Shown here piece after piece: positions 10,718 through 18,407 of a stretch of 64,000 nucleotides of DNA. This DNA comes from a virus: positions 18,421-82,420 of IMG/VR virus record IMGVR_UViG_3300010430_000018, one strand, 5' to 3'. The notes beneath the pieces are model-generated. The model saw nothing but the letters and a program-made list of their open reading frames with translations. It was not told the DNA's origin and searched no databases. Position 1 is the first letter of the stretch, and every line of letters begins with the position of its first letter. The position numbers were made by a program, and so were the translations under genes.

Positions 10718-11989
10718 ATGAAAAAATATTTAAGTCTGTTGGTTTTTATTGTGGTTCTTTGTTTACCTAATACTTCTCACTCACAAGAAGTAAAACAAAA
10801 AGGTAAATTCTTTAAAGCATTGTACGAAGACTTTTTACAGTATGGAACTATATATGCAGCAGGAGATGCACGCAATTCTTACCAGACAAGCAGACAAGAC
10901 TTTTTTGTAGAACGACCAGCGGATGGTGATCTTTATGCTATTCCTCGTGTAATAGATGTAACAGAATACTTTGAATTTGATTATAGAATAGGATTTGGAA
11001 TAAGGAAACTAGCTAGATTTAACTATGAAAGAAAGCCAAGAAATTGGTATGACGGAACTGAACAACAATTAGCATTCACAGCCCCGTCTTCAGCTCTAAC
11101 AGGATTAGAATATCAGTTGCATTTTGAAAAAGAAAGATTACGTGGTGAAGAATTTAATAACCATAGAATATTTATTAAACATACTGGAAAATATCATATA
11201 ATTAAAGCTGAATCAAGAGAAGTAGGAAGCATTAACTTAAACTATAGGTCAGCAGAAGCCAGGTTACGTTTACCTATTGGTAAAAAGTTTAGCATATCAG
11301 CTGGAGCAATCTACCGTACACATGAGCGTGCTTATGGGTACAATCCAATTGAGATATGGCTTAATGAAACCGAACTGTTCTTTGACCCAGATGGTAATCC
11401 TTTTTTAGATGAGAATGGTAATCCTATTGAGTTTCCAGCTAACCCATGGTATTCTTTAGGTTATGAATATGGATACACAGATGTTTATTTTACTGAAACT
11501 AGTATTGATCCTAATACAGGGGAAGAAATAGAAAGATCTGATTGGTATTGGGTAGATTCTGATGGAAATAGAGTTGCTGATTCAGATTTAGAATTTAGAA
11601 ATACTGTTTTTAGAGATTTAATAAATACATATAATAATGAACAATGGGATCTTTTAAGTGGATTTGGTGAGATAGCACCTGTAGTAGGATTTGATTTCTA
11701 TCATTATAAAAGTAAGTTTTGGTTGCATGCTTATGCAAACTATATATTACCACATCATAAATACATCTCTGGAGATGAGGACTTTAGTTATCTAAATAGA
11801 AACAATTGGGGTAAAGGTGGACTAAGAATAGATTCTGAACATGAGCAATGGGATGACTACAATGTAGGAGTTAACTTAGGATGGAAATTGAGTAGACATT
11901 TTGGTGTCTTTGTAGAAGGAGAGTATGGCAAATTTTGGGATAGTGAATTATACCAAACTAGCATTGGATTAAATTTTTCATTTAAATAA
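10718..11989 (+). CDS. Exported outer-membrane beta-barrel-like protein
   Basis: A 423-residue protein with a clear N-terminal signal peptide (M-K-K, hydrophobic core, cleavage near S-H-S-Q at about residue 22). The mature part is rich in alternating aromatic/polar strands (many Tyr, Trp, Phe) and ends in a strand N-F-S-F-K, as in Bacteroidota outer-membrane barrels. A repeated D-P-D-G-N-P / D-E-N-G-N-P turn lies near residue 220-235. It sits between the giant virion genes and small envelope-related genes. A phage-made barrel could mask or replace receptors, or belong to the adsorption apparatus. The leader from 10623 to 10717 is AT-rich and carries a short dyad (AGAG-ATATT-CTCT). Function is not known; the barrel call rests on sequence pattern only. 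Confidence 0.65.
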   Translation: MKKYLSLLVFIVVLCLPNTSHSQEVKQKGKFFKALYEDFLQYGTIYAAGDARNSYQTSRQDFFVERPADGDLYAIPRVIDVTEYFEFDYRIGFGIRKLARFNYERKPRNWYDGTEQQLAFTAPSSALTGLEYQLHFEKERLRGEEFNNHRIFIKHTGKYHIIKAESREVGSINLNYRSAEARLRLPIGKKFSISAGAIYRTHERAYGYNPIEIWLNETELFFDPDGNPFLDENGNPIEFPANPWYSLGYEYGYTDVYFTETSIDPNTGEEIERSDWYWVDSDGNRVADSDLEFRNTVFRDLINTYNNEQWDLLSGFGEIAPVVGFDFYHYKSKFWLHAYANYILPHHKYISGDEDFSYLNRNNWGKGGLRIDSEHEQWDDYNVGVNLGWKLSRHFGVFVEGEYGKFWDSELYQTSIGLNFSFK

Positions 11990-11995
11990 TAAATA

Positions 11996-12286
11996 ATGGC
12001 ACAACAAGCACCTCAGATAGGGGAACAAACTAAAGTAACTTTAGATTTAAAAACAATTGGCATGATAGTAGGGTTTGTAGTTTCTCTGTCAACCATGTGG
12101 TTTACACTTAAGGCTGATATAGCTCTAGCTATGGAAAGACCCGAACCTCCAATTGAAAGAGTAGAATATGATCTTAAAGATGAACTTGTTAGAGAAACTA
12201 TAATGACTACCCAAGAAGACGTTGAGGAAATTAAACAAACCTTAGCTAAAATGGAAGAACGCTTATATGAACTAAGTCAGAGATAG
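11996..12286 (+). CDS. Small membrane protein, one TM helix plus coiled coil (holin/spanin-like)
   Basis: A 96-residue protein starting 6 bases after the barrel gene. Residues about 19-38 form one hydrophobic helix (I-G-M-I-V-G-F-V-V-S-L). The remainder is charged and predicted to be helical, with heptad-like E/I/L spacing up to the C-terminus. This topology (short cytoplasmic end, one helix, long periplasmic coiled coil) fits an inner-membrane spanin subunit or a holin-like accessory, but no family signature proves either. The stop is TAG and the next gene begins two bases later, so it belongs to the same late operon. Confidence 0.6.
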   Translation: MAQQAPQIGEQTKVTLDLKTIGMIVGFVVSLSTMWFTLKADIALAMERPEPPIERVEYDLKDELVRETIMTTQEDVEEIKQTLAKMEERLYELSQR

Positions 12287-12288
12287 AC

Positions 12289-12678
12289 ATGAAAAAGTTA
12301 ATGTTAATTTTATTACTCGTTGTTTGCAATACTATGCACGCACAGGAGTGGATAACAGATGATGACTTTGATGTTAAAATTAGTGGTAAAAATGCTTATG
12401 GTGAGTCATATGCAGTTGTAGTTGTAGAATTTTATGCAAGCTTTAATAAAGATAATGAGTTTAAGGATTGGGATTTACTTGAAGGAGTTAAATATTATAA
12501 GTGTGATATCAAAAAAGCCCCACAAGCAAAAAAAAATTACAAAGTTAGAATGGCACCTACCATAATAATATACTTAGAAGGTATACTACATGAAGATTAT
12601 AGAGCAGGTCTTGATTTAGTATGTCCTGTAAATCTTGTTGAGCTACAAGAAGAAATAGACAAAATTAATAAGTATTAA
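12289..12678 (+). CDS. Exported thioredoxin-fold protein lacking the CxxC site
   Basis: A 129-residue protein with a signal peptide (M-K-K-L-M-L-I-L-L-L-V-V-C, cleavage near M-H-A-Q at about residue 19). The mature part has the thioredoxin-fold order: a strand V-V-V-V-E-F-Y-A-S-F, the place where CxxC normally sits (here F-N-K-D-N-E, no cysteine), a helix, and the cis-proline strand R-M-A-P-T-I-I-I-Y. Without the redox cysteine pair it is unlikely to be an oxidoreductase; a binding or chaperone role in the periplasm is more likely. It follows two envelope-related genes. Confidence 0.6.
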   Translation: MKKLMLILLLVVCNTMHAQEWITDDDFDVKISGKNAYGESYAVVVVEFYASFNKDNEFKDWDLLEGVKYYKCDIKKAPQAKKNYKVRMAPTIIIYLEGILHEDYRAGLDLVCPVNLVELQEEIDKINKY

Positions 12679-12790
12679 CGTAGCTCCAACATGTAGCTGT
12701 GGTAAAGTTATGACTTTTTATGAAGGTACAATAATAGATGGTCCTTTTTGGTTTTGCAGCAATTGTGATTATATTGAATTTATAAAATGA
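12668..12790 (+). other. Start-less zinc-ribbon reading frame at the 3' end of the thioredoxin-like gene
   Basis: In the frame one base behind the preceding gene, an open stretch encodes C-S-C-G, 17 residues, then C-S-N-C, and ends at TGA 12788-12790. That is a complete-looking treble-clef or zinc-ribbon knuckle. The frame is open only from 12659 and has no ATG, GTG or TTG before the first cysteine pair; the only ATG (12710) falls between the two pairs. It could be a decayed gene, a product using ATA or ATT as start, or a frameshifted extension of the upstream gene. It overlaps the 3' end of the opposing gene by 22 bases. Confidence 0.35.
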
Positions 12791-13110
12791 ATTGTCCAAG
12801 CAACTAAACCATTAAGTTGTAAAACTACTAGATTCCATTGTCTTCTTGATATTACCTGTAAAAGAACACAACAAAAACCAAGTATAAAAAGTATAGGTTC
12901 AACAGTCCACTGACCAGCAATAAGAAAACCCACACCCATATAACCAGCTCTTGTAGCTAGCCTTTCTATAGGTGTTAGTCTTCTATCACGCACCATCATT
13001 CTAAGAATGTCACGCCACCAGTTGTATTCACACTTACGACATGTTTTCTTTTTCTCTGTTTTAAAAAGCCAATCAGGCCTTTTGTTTTTACAAACGTTGC
13101 ATGTTTTCAT
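12769..13110 (-). CDS. Membrane protein with N-terminal four-cysteine zinc ribbon
   Basis: A 113-residue protein. The N-terminus has C-N-V-C (residues 4-7) and C-R-K-C (24-27), a zinc-ribbon pair. A basic region follows, and then two hydrophobic helices (about 57-90). A cytoplasmic zinc knuckle attached to a membrane anchor suggests a regulator or an anchor for a nucleic acid or protein partner. It is the last gene of the minus-strand operon headed by the reductase subunits; 17 bases separate it from the large-subunit gene. The family is not recognised. Confidence 0.6.
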   Translation of the reverse strand: MKTCNVCKNKRPDWLFKTEKKKTCRKCEYNWWRDILRMMVRDRRLTPIERLATRAGYMGVGFLIAGQWTVEPILFILGFCCVLLQVISRRQWNLVVLQLNGLVAWTIHFINSI

Positions 13111-13127
13111 CTGATAAAAATAAAAAT

Positions 13128-14753
13128 TTAGCCTTCACAACTTGAACATTCTAATATATTTCTAGCAAAGTCTTGAGCGCTACTCTTACTAAATTGATAG
13201 TATAAAGTTTTTACACCTTCTTCCCAAGCATACAAATACAATTGATTAATTTGTTTAGCAGATACTGATGGGTCAATCATTAAGTTTAGTGACTGAGACT
13301 GATCAATATACTTTTGTCTTTGTGCTGCCTGTAAAACAAGTTCTTTAGGTGATATTTCAACAAAAGACTTAAACACTTCTTTAGTTGGAAAATCAAGATG
13401 TTGTACACTTCCGTCTTTACTAAGTATAGACTTCCAAGTTTTATCTGTATTTAAGCCATACTTTTCTAATTCACATTCTAAGAATGGGTTTTTATAAACC
13501 GTTTTAGACTTAGCAAGATCTTTAATAAAGTAATTAGATTTGATAGGTTCTATACCCATAGACACAGCACCATGAATAAAACTGCTGGACTTAGTAGGAG
13601 CAATAGCCATTAGTGTAGTATTGGCATAACCTTCTCTAATAGATGTATAGCCATATTCTGAATGTAACTTTCTAGATGCTATTTCACTTCTATCTTTAAT
13701 TGTTCTAAATATTTCAGAGTTTAAACCTTTAGCCTTTAAAGAATCAAAGTTTATTAATTTTGATTGAAATAAAGAATGATAACCTAATACACCTAAACCA
13801 ATTGCTCTATGCTTTTTAGCAAAGTTATGAGCTCTTTTCATACCGGGCATAGTTTCTGACTTAATTATAAACTCATCCATTACGGCATTTAAAAAGTATA
13901 CATATGTTTGTACTGCATCTGTTTCTTTTATTTCTTCCCAGTGTAATAAATTAATAGATCCAAGACAACATACAAAAGAGTTGTAGCTATCTGTAGGCAA
14001 TTGAATTTCAGAACATAAATTTGAAGCTGTAATTTCCAAACCTAACTCTTTATATGGTGAATTATTATTTGAGTTATCTTTAAACATAATATAAGGAAAA
14101 CCAAATTCAGATCTACGTTGTATGATCTTAGCCCATATCTTACGTTTCTTTCTGTCTCCGGCTTTCATTTCTTCCATCCAGGTATCACTAACTGTGATGC
14201 CATACTGTAAGTTTTGTATTGGGTTTCCCTCAGTACCAATATCTAAGAACTCTTCAATATCTTTATGTTCTACAGGTAGATATACTGCGCATGCTCCACG
14301 TCTTGCTTCAGATTGTTTACACACATCCACAACAGTGTCATATATTCTAGCATAGTGTATGGGCCCATCTGCAAAGCCACCTGTAGATATAACACTACCT
14401 CTTGGTCTTATATTACCTAAGTAAGCACTAGTACCCCCTCCATATTTAGACATCATTCCTATCTCTCGTCCTGCATTAAGTATGCTATCTAGATTATCAT
14501 CAATGTTAGATCCATAACAACTAATTGGTAAGCCTTTTTGTTTTCCAAAGTTAATCCATACAGGAGTTGACAAAGAGTAATAACCTTTTGCCATATAATC
14601 CTCAAATTTTTCTGCAAAACCTTTTATATTCAAATACTTTTCTGCCTTGATAGCAATGTCTTTGATTCTTTGTTCAGGGCTTTCTGATATATATCCTCTT
14701 GATAAAAATGTGCGGCTGTCTTCATTTAGCCAGTAATATTTATTATATTCCAT
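13128..14753 (-). CDS. nrdA: Ribonucleoside-diphosphate reductase, large (alpha) subunit, class I
   Basis: A 541-residue alpha subunit that reduces ribonucleotides to deoxyribonucleotides for phage DNA synthesis. Visible catalytic features are Cys79 (I-S-C-Y-G-S), the active-site trio Asn245-Cys247-Glu249 in N-L-C-S-E-I, and Cys262 as redox partner in F-V-C-C-L-G. The relay tyrosines lie in T-L-Y-Y-Q-F, and a C-terminal C-S-S-C pair is recharged by thioredoxin or glutaredoxin. It is shorter than bacterial NrdA (about 750 residues) and has no N-terminal ATP-cone, so allosteric activity control by dATP is probably lost, as in many phage enzymes. The small subunit lies just upstream in the same operon (14-base gap). 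Confidence 0.95.
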   Translation of the reverse strand: MEYNKYYWLNEDSRTFLSRGYISESPEQRIKDIAIKAEKYLNIKGFAEKFEDYMAKGYYSLSTPVWINFGKQKGLPISCYGSNIDDNLDSILNAGREIGMMSKYGGGTSAYLGNIRPRGSVISTGGFADGPIHYARIYDTVVDVCKQSEARRGACAVYLPVEHKDIEEFLDIGTEGNPIQNLQYGITVSDTWMEEMKAGDRKKRKIWAKIIQRRSEFGFPYIMFKDNSNNNSPYKELGLEITASNLCSEIQLPTDSYNSFVCCLGSINLLHWEEIKETDAVQTYVYFLNAVMDEFIIKSETMPGMKRAHNFAKKHRAIGLGVLGYHSLFQSKLINFDSLKAKGLNSEIFRTIKDRSEIASRKLHSEYGYTSIREGYANTTLMAIAPTKSSSFIHGAVSMGIEPIKSNYFIKDLAKSKTVYKNPFLECELEKYGLNTDKTWKSILSKDGSVQHLDFPTKEVFKSFVEISPKELVLQAAQRQKYIDQSQSLNLMIDPSVSAKQINQLYLYAWEEGVKTLYYQFSKSSAQDFARNILECSSCEG

Positions 14754-14767
14754 AATTGTTGGTTTAA

Positions 14768-15748
14768 TTAGAATAAGTCATCAACCGTGATGCTTTTACT
14801 TTTTTTATTGTAATCAACACTTTTTTTGTAGAAAAAATCTCCTTCTTTTGTTCCAGTAATCTCTATATCAAACCATTCTACTGATTTTAATATATCATAA
14901 TTAACTTCAAAGATTGGTTTCATACCTATCTTTTCTAAAGAATTATTAAATCTATTTTTTATAAAGTGTTCTATAGTAGTTTGTGGTAAAAAATTGAGCT
15001 CACCTTTTTCAAAGATCCAATCTAGTATGCCACATTCTGCTCTATATGCTTTTCTACATGCAGAATAAATAAGCTCTTGAAATTCTACATCAAACCACTC
15101 AGGGTTTTCTTTTTTGATGATATTAATAATCTCAGCACCAAAGTTACCATGTATCTCTTCTTCTTTACTGGTAGCCTCAACAACATTAGATATACCCTTA
15201 AGCACATTCTTTTCTTTATTAAAACTCATCATGATTAAGAACTGACTAAATAAACTTACGTGCTCTATAAATAAAGAAAACAAAAGTACAGATTTAGTGT
15301 ACATTTTATCATCTCTAGAACGTGTTCCATCAAGATACTTTTTTAAATACTTAAGTCTTCCTTTAATAGCAGGTACTTCAACTACTGATTGAAATTCTTT
15401 TTCTAAACCTAATATTCTAAGTAGTCTAGCATATGCATCTTTATGACGTACCTCTGACTCAGCAAAAGTAAAACCAACGTCACCTACTTCTGTAATAGGC
15501 ATGCGTTTATATAGGTCACCCCAAAAAGTCTTTACATTAACTTCTATTTGTGCAATAGCTAACATAGTTTTTTTTATAACATCTTTTTCATTATTTGAAA
15601 TTGTTATTTTAAAATCTTGTATATCTTCTGTAAAATTAAATTCTGTGTCTATCCAGTAGGAATGTCTTATTGCATCTTTGTATGCTAGTAGTTGTGGGTA
15701 TTCATAAGGTAATATGTTTGTTCTGCTTTTAAAAATGTTTTTATTCAT
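14768..15748 (-). CDS. nrdB: Ribonucleoside-diphosphate reductase, small (beta) subunit, class I
   Basis: A 326-residue beta subunit providing the radical for the alpha subunit. Metal ligands can be placed: Glu69, Glu99-x-x-His102, Glu162 and Glu197-x-x-His200. Tyr106 stands four residues after His102, the position of the stable tyrosyl radical (E. coli Tyr122), so this looks like a class Ia/Ib di-metal enzyme and not a radical-lacking class Ic. The C-terminus ends acidic-hydrophobic (V-D-D-L-F), the type of tail that docks on the alpha subunit. It is first in the nrdB-nrdA-membrane protein operon. Confidence 0.95.
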   Translation of the reverse strand: MNKNIFKSRTNILPYEYPQLLAYKDAIRHSYWIDTEFNFTEDIQDFKITISNNEKDVIKKTMLAIAQIEVNVKTFWGDLYKRMPITEVGDVGFTFAESEVRHKDAYARLLRILGLEKEFQSVVEVPAIKGRLKYLKKYLDGTRSRDDKMYTKSVLLFSLFIEHVSLFSQFLIMMSFNKEKNVLKGISNVVEATSKEEEIHGNFGAEIINIIKKENPEWFDVEFQELIYSACRKAYRAECGILDWIFEKGELNFLPQTTIEHFIKNRFNNSLEKIGMKPIFEVNYDILKSVEWFDIEITGTKEGDFFYKKSVDYNKKSKSITVDDLF

Positions 15749-15796
15749 ATTGGGTTTATTTATGTAATTAATATATATTCCTTATAGGATATAAAA

Positions 15797-15821
15797 GCCG
15801 CACCTTAGAAAAAAGTGCAGC
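15797..15821 (-). terminator. Hairpin terminator after the 62-residue gene
   Basis: On the minus strand GCTGCAC, an 11-base loop, then GTGCGGC followed by TTTTATAT. The stem has one mismatch, and the T-rich tail is on the minus side. It lies between the 15867-16055 gene and the reductase operon. Confidence 0.5.
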
Positions 15822-15866
15822 AGTTAAGTAATTATAAAGTATGAAATATTTATGAGACTTAAAAGA

Positions 15867-16055
15867 CTAATCACTGATATTTACATAACTTAATGTCAAA
15901 AAAATTAAACCTACTTCTATACCTGTTACGGGACGGTATTTTTCATCTGTACATAGGACTTCACAGTTGACTGCTTTAATTCCTAAAAGAGTTTCCGTAG
16001 GGAAAAACTCTATACTAAATTTATTTTTAAATTGTATTGGATCTATTTTATTCAT
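15867..16055 (-). CDS. Small protein of unknown function
   Basis: A 62-residue protein starting M-N-K-I-D-P, with an alternating hydrophobic C-terminal half (G-I-E-V-G-L-I-F-L-T-L-S-Y). The ATG is preceded by an A/T-rich leader, as usual here. It is the first minus-strand gene at the divergent junction with the 16199 operon and is separated from the reductase genes by a hairpin. No family is recognised. Confidence 0.5.
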   Translation of the reverse strand: MNKIDPIQFKNKFSIEFFPTETLLGIKAVNCEVLCTDEKYRPVTGIEVGLIFLTLSYVNISD

Positions 16056-16112
16056 AAATTAAAATTTATTGGATTACTAAAATGATTATAATTTGAGCAT
16101 CCATTGGCTAAC

Positions 16113-16129
16113 AAAGATAATATATCTTT
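16113..16129. promoter_or_regulatory. 17-bp palindrome in divergent intergenic region
   Basis: AAAGATA, three bases, TATCTTT: perfect 7-bp arms. It lies between the minus-strand gene starting at 16055 and the plus-strand gene starting at 16199, where divergent promoters are expected. This is the form of a dimeric repressor operator; no binding protein is known. Confidence 0.4.
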
Positions 16130-16198
16130 ATGTGTTTCAGTTGTTATATTGATACAAAATTTGTATATTATTTATATAGTACCCTAAAATACTCAGTG

Positions 16199-16456
16199 AT
16201 GATAAAAAAATTTTTAAAAAAACTAATACATATTATTTGGACATTTAGTTTACAAGATTATTGGAAAGCTATTTGGTCAAAGACGTCTGTTGATGAAAAA
16301 GCAATAGCTACTGTTAAAGAGGTTAAAAAAAGATTTAAGTTAACAGCTGATGAGCTAGCTGATGTTGGTAGAGCAATAAAGGAAGTTGGTAATCAACTTG
16401 GAGATATTGATGATGCTGTTAAAGGCAAAGCAAGAAAGGGCAGAAAGAAAAAATAA
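16199..16456 (+). CDS. Small basic helical protein, virion operon
   Basis: 85 residues from the ATG at 16199; an upstream in-frame ATG at 16130 would add a residue stretch unlike the rest and is not preferred. It has an amphipathic, hydrophobic N-terminus, a helical middle (D-E-L-A-D-V-G-R-A-I-K-E-V-G-N-Q) and a Lys/Arg/Gly tail. Its stop overlaps the next start (TAATG), so translation is coupled. Similar small proteins occur beside tail genes in marine phages, from memory; function is unknown. Confidence 0.65.
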   Translation: MIKKFLKKLIHIIWTFSLQDYWKAIWSKTSVDEKAIATVKEVKKRFKLTADELADVGRAIKEVGNQLGDIDDAVKGKARKGRKKK

Positions 16457-16581
16457 TGGCTAGAATTATAACAGGTGTATATAAAAAAGTGTCTGGTAAA
16501 AAAAGACCAGGTATACATAGTAAAAATGCATCTAAAGGTCAAAATGGTTATAAACAAAAATACAGAGGTCAAGGAAGATGA
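16456..16581 (+). CDS. 41-residue very basic protein
   Basis: Starts on the TAATG overlap with the previous gene and ends in TGA overlapping the next ATG. The sequence is Lys/Arg/Gly/Asn-rich with K-K-R-P-G-I-H-S-K-N and Y-R-G-Q-G-R. It resembles tiny basic proteins recurring in marine phage virion operons (recollection, not a search). Overlaps at both ends and a sensible composition support it being real. Function unknown; nucleic acid binding is plausible from charge. Confidence 0.6.
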   Translation: MARIITGVYKKVSGKKRPGIHSKNASKGQNGYKQKYRGQGR

Positions 16582-16679
16582 GACAAGTATGTTTATTTAT
16601 ACAATGGATTACGAGAGGTAAAATTTGTTTAGGGCATTGCCGTCAAGGTTTATGTCATAAGACAAAAAGCTCAGTGTAA
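16578..16679 (+). CDS. 33-residue cysteine-containing peptide
   Basis: The ATG overlaps the upstream TGA (ATGA), and the stop overlaps the next ATG (TAATG). Four cysteines (positions 5, 17, 21, 26) with two histidines between and after them could bind a metal. No family is recognised. Confidence 0.5.
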   Translation: MRQVCLFIQWITRGKICLGHCRQGLCHKTKSSV

Positions 16680-16822
16680 TGAATTGGGAATTAGAAATTG
16701 CATTTCATTGGCCACATGATAGATTGGCTCTTGGATGGGATATAATTAGACCTGATAAAGAGTTTAATTATAACACAATAAAATTATATATGTTTTTTGT
16801 TACATTAACATTAGACTTTTAA
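16679..16822 (+). CDS. 47-residue hydrophobic/aromatic peptide
   Basis: Starts on TAATG overlap with the previous gene. The sequence has H-W-P-H-D-R-L-A-L-G-W in the first half and a hydrophobic end (L-Y-M-F-F-V-T-L-T-L). It may associate with membranes. It is the third in a chain of translationally coupled tiny genes. Function unknown. Confidence 0.55.
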   Translation: MNWELEIAFHWPHDRLALGWDIIRPDKEFNYNTIKLYMFFVTLTLDF

Positions 16823-16833
16823 ATAATAATAAT

Positions 16834-17046
16834 ATGAAAAAAAATAGACCTTGTTTACCTATGCAAAAAGAACCAAAGAGTGCTGGAAAATTATTATCCA
16901 GTAATGGTGGTGAGTTAAATGAAATGATGATGGGTTCAGTAATTGCTAAAATGCGAGAAGGTGGAAACGCAAAAAGAGTTGCTAGTAAAGCAGACGGCAC
17001 AGAACAATTACAATCATATAAAATAGGTGGTTGGACACATTCATAA
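16834..17046 (+). CDS. 70-residue Gly/Lys/Met-rich protein
   Basis: Begins M-K-K-N-R-P-C-L-P and contains S-N-G-G-E-L-N-E-M-M-M and K-M-R-E-G-G. Low-complexity Gly/Met/Lys proteins of this kind are common between tail genes of marine phages (recollection). A-rich leader before the ATG, no Shine-Dalgarno. Function unknown. Confidence 0.55.
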   Translation: MKKNRPCLPMQKEPKSAGKLLSSNGGELNEMMMGSVIAKMREGGNAKRVASKADGTEQLQSYKIGGWTHS

Positions 17047-17058
17047 ATAAAACAAAAG

Positions 17059-17922
17059 ATGAATATCTTAACTGATGTATTAAGTTTAATTAAAAGATCT
17101 GTTTTTGCAAAGAAAGCAAGTTTAGATGATGTTCTTATCTTAGGAGTTAATGAACAACCTGAAATGACAGGGGTTGCATCACCAATACCCTATAAAAGCA
17201 TAAAGGTTATAAAAGTGAGAGATTTAAAGGTTGCTGCTGAACATTGTGGGCAGGCTAATTCTCCAGCTACTCCAGCTGCTGGCACAGGACAAGTATATCA
17301 GAAGACAGTATCTGATGAAGTTGAAGAGACTTGTACTGTATATTTCAGATCTCTGAAGTCTCTGAGTAGCAACCTAACTCTTGCTAATTCATCAGATGAT
17401 GATTATGTAGAGATAACAACAAGTGGTGAGCCAAATACAGCTGCAAGCGTAGGTACTGGATTTGCTATTTGGAAAGACAAAGTTGGTGAAACATTAAACT
17501 TTAGATCTTTAGTAGGAGGTACAAATGTAACATTGGCACAAACTGCAAATGAAATAACAATAAATGCCACAGATAGTAAGCCATATACAAGCTATGTAGC
17601 ATTAATAGCACAAGCGGGTACAGCGGCTCCGGTGGCTACAGTATTAGAAAATACAACAGGTAAAACATTTACTTTTGTCCGTACAAGTGTAGGAAATTAT
17701 GATGTAACATATGATTCAGCTGTTGCTGACGCAGACAAAGTAGTTATAGATTTAAGTATGACATTTAGAGGGGCAGGGACAGCCTATGCAAATGCAAATG
17801 TTCATAGTACAAATACTAATGGATTTAAAATTGTTGCAGTAACCCAAGACTCTTCTGGATTAGAGATAGCAAGTGATGATGTATTTCTTAGAACACCACT
17901 AACAATAAAAATATATTCGTAA
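17059..17922 (+). CDS. Fibre or appendage virion protein
   Basis: 287 residues. The N-terminal ~90 residues may anchor to the virion. From about residue 110 the pattern is short beta strands with Gly/Asn/Thr turns (V-G-T-G-F-A-I-W-K-D-K-V-G-E, then L-N-F-R-S-L-V-G-G-T-N-V-T-L). This is typical of fibre heads and of the repeat G-x-x-I-x-K-x-K-x-G-x-x-L-x-F-x-x-L seen in phage fibres. The C-terminal domain is Ala/Asp-rich beta. The stop overlaps the start of the holin-like gene (TAATG). Confidence 0.65.
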   Translation: MNILTDVLSLIKRSVFAKKASLDDVLILGVNEQPEMTGVASPIPYKSIKVIKVRDLKVAAEHCGQANSPATPAAGTGQVYQKTVSDEVEETCTVYFRSLKSLSSNLTLANSSDDDYVEITTSGEPNTAASVGTGFAIWKDKVGETLNFRSLVGGTNVTLAQTANEITINATDSKPYTSYVALIAQAGTAAPVATVLENTTGKTFTFVRTSVGNYDVTYDSAVADADKVVIDLSMTFRGAGTAYANANVHSTNTNGFKIVAVTQDSSGLEIASDDVFLRTPLTIKIYS

Positions 17923-18395
17923 TGAGCACAAAACCTAAAAAGAAATTTAGTGAAACTAAAGTAGGAAAATTCTTAACAGATAAAGTACCTTCTATAGTGG
18001 GTTTAGTTGGTAATGCACTACCAGATGCTGGTGTATTAGGTTTGGTTAAAGGTTTAATACAAAAAGAACCAGACATTGTATTACCTCCAGAGGATAAAGA
18101 AAAAGCATTAAAACTATTAGAACAAGACATGGTTGAAATGCAAGAGGTAAGTAAGAGATGGCAAGCAGACATGAAGTCAGATTCATATTTATCAAAAAAT
18201 ACAAGACCATTAACTCTGATATTTTTGACTGTTTCATTAGTTATCTTTATCTTGTTAGATGGTTTTGACATAGACTTTAGTATTGATGGAGGCTGGGTAG
18301 ATTTACTTAAGTCACTTTTAATAACTGTCTATGTAGCTTATTTTGGTTCTAGAGGAGCTGAAAAATTTAAAACAATTAGTAATAACAACAAATAA
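17922..18395 (+). CDS. Holin-like protein of the 3TM type
   Basis: 157 residues. A charged N-terminal half includes the helix K-A-L-K-L-L-E-Q-D-M. It is followed by R-P-L-T-L-I-F-L-T-V-S-L (helix 1, about 105-124) and L-L-K-S-L-L-I-T-V-Y-V-A-Y-F-G-S-R-G-A-E-K (helix 2, about 132-150). R-P-L-T in front of the first helix and Y-F-G-S-R-x-x-E-K at the end are hallmarks of the 3TM holin family linked to phage and gene-transfer-agent release. It would permeabilise the inner membrane so that the amidase (52997) or other lysins reach peptidoglycan. It is also found as a virion-associated gene, so the lysis role is inference. Confidence 0.7.
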   Translation: MSTKPKKKFSETKVGKFLTDKVPSIVGLVGNALPDAGVLGLVKGLIQKEPDIVLPPEDKEKALKLLEQDMVEMQEVSKRWQADMKSDSYLSKNTRPLTLIFLTVSLVIFILLDGFDIDFSIDGGWVDLLKSLLITVYVAYFGSRGAEKFKTISNNNK

Positions 18396-18407
18396 AAATT
18401 AGAAAAC

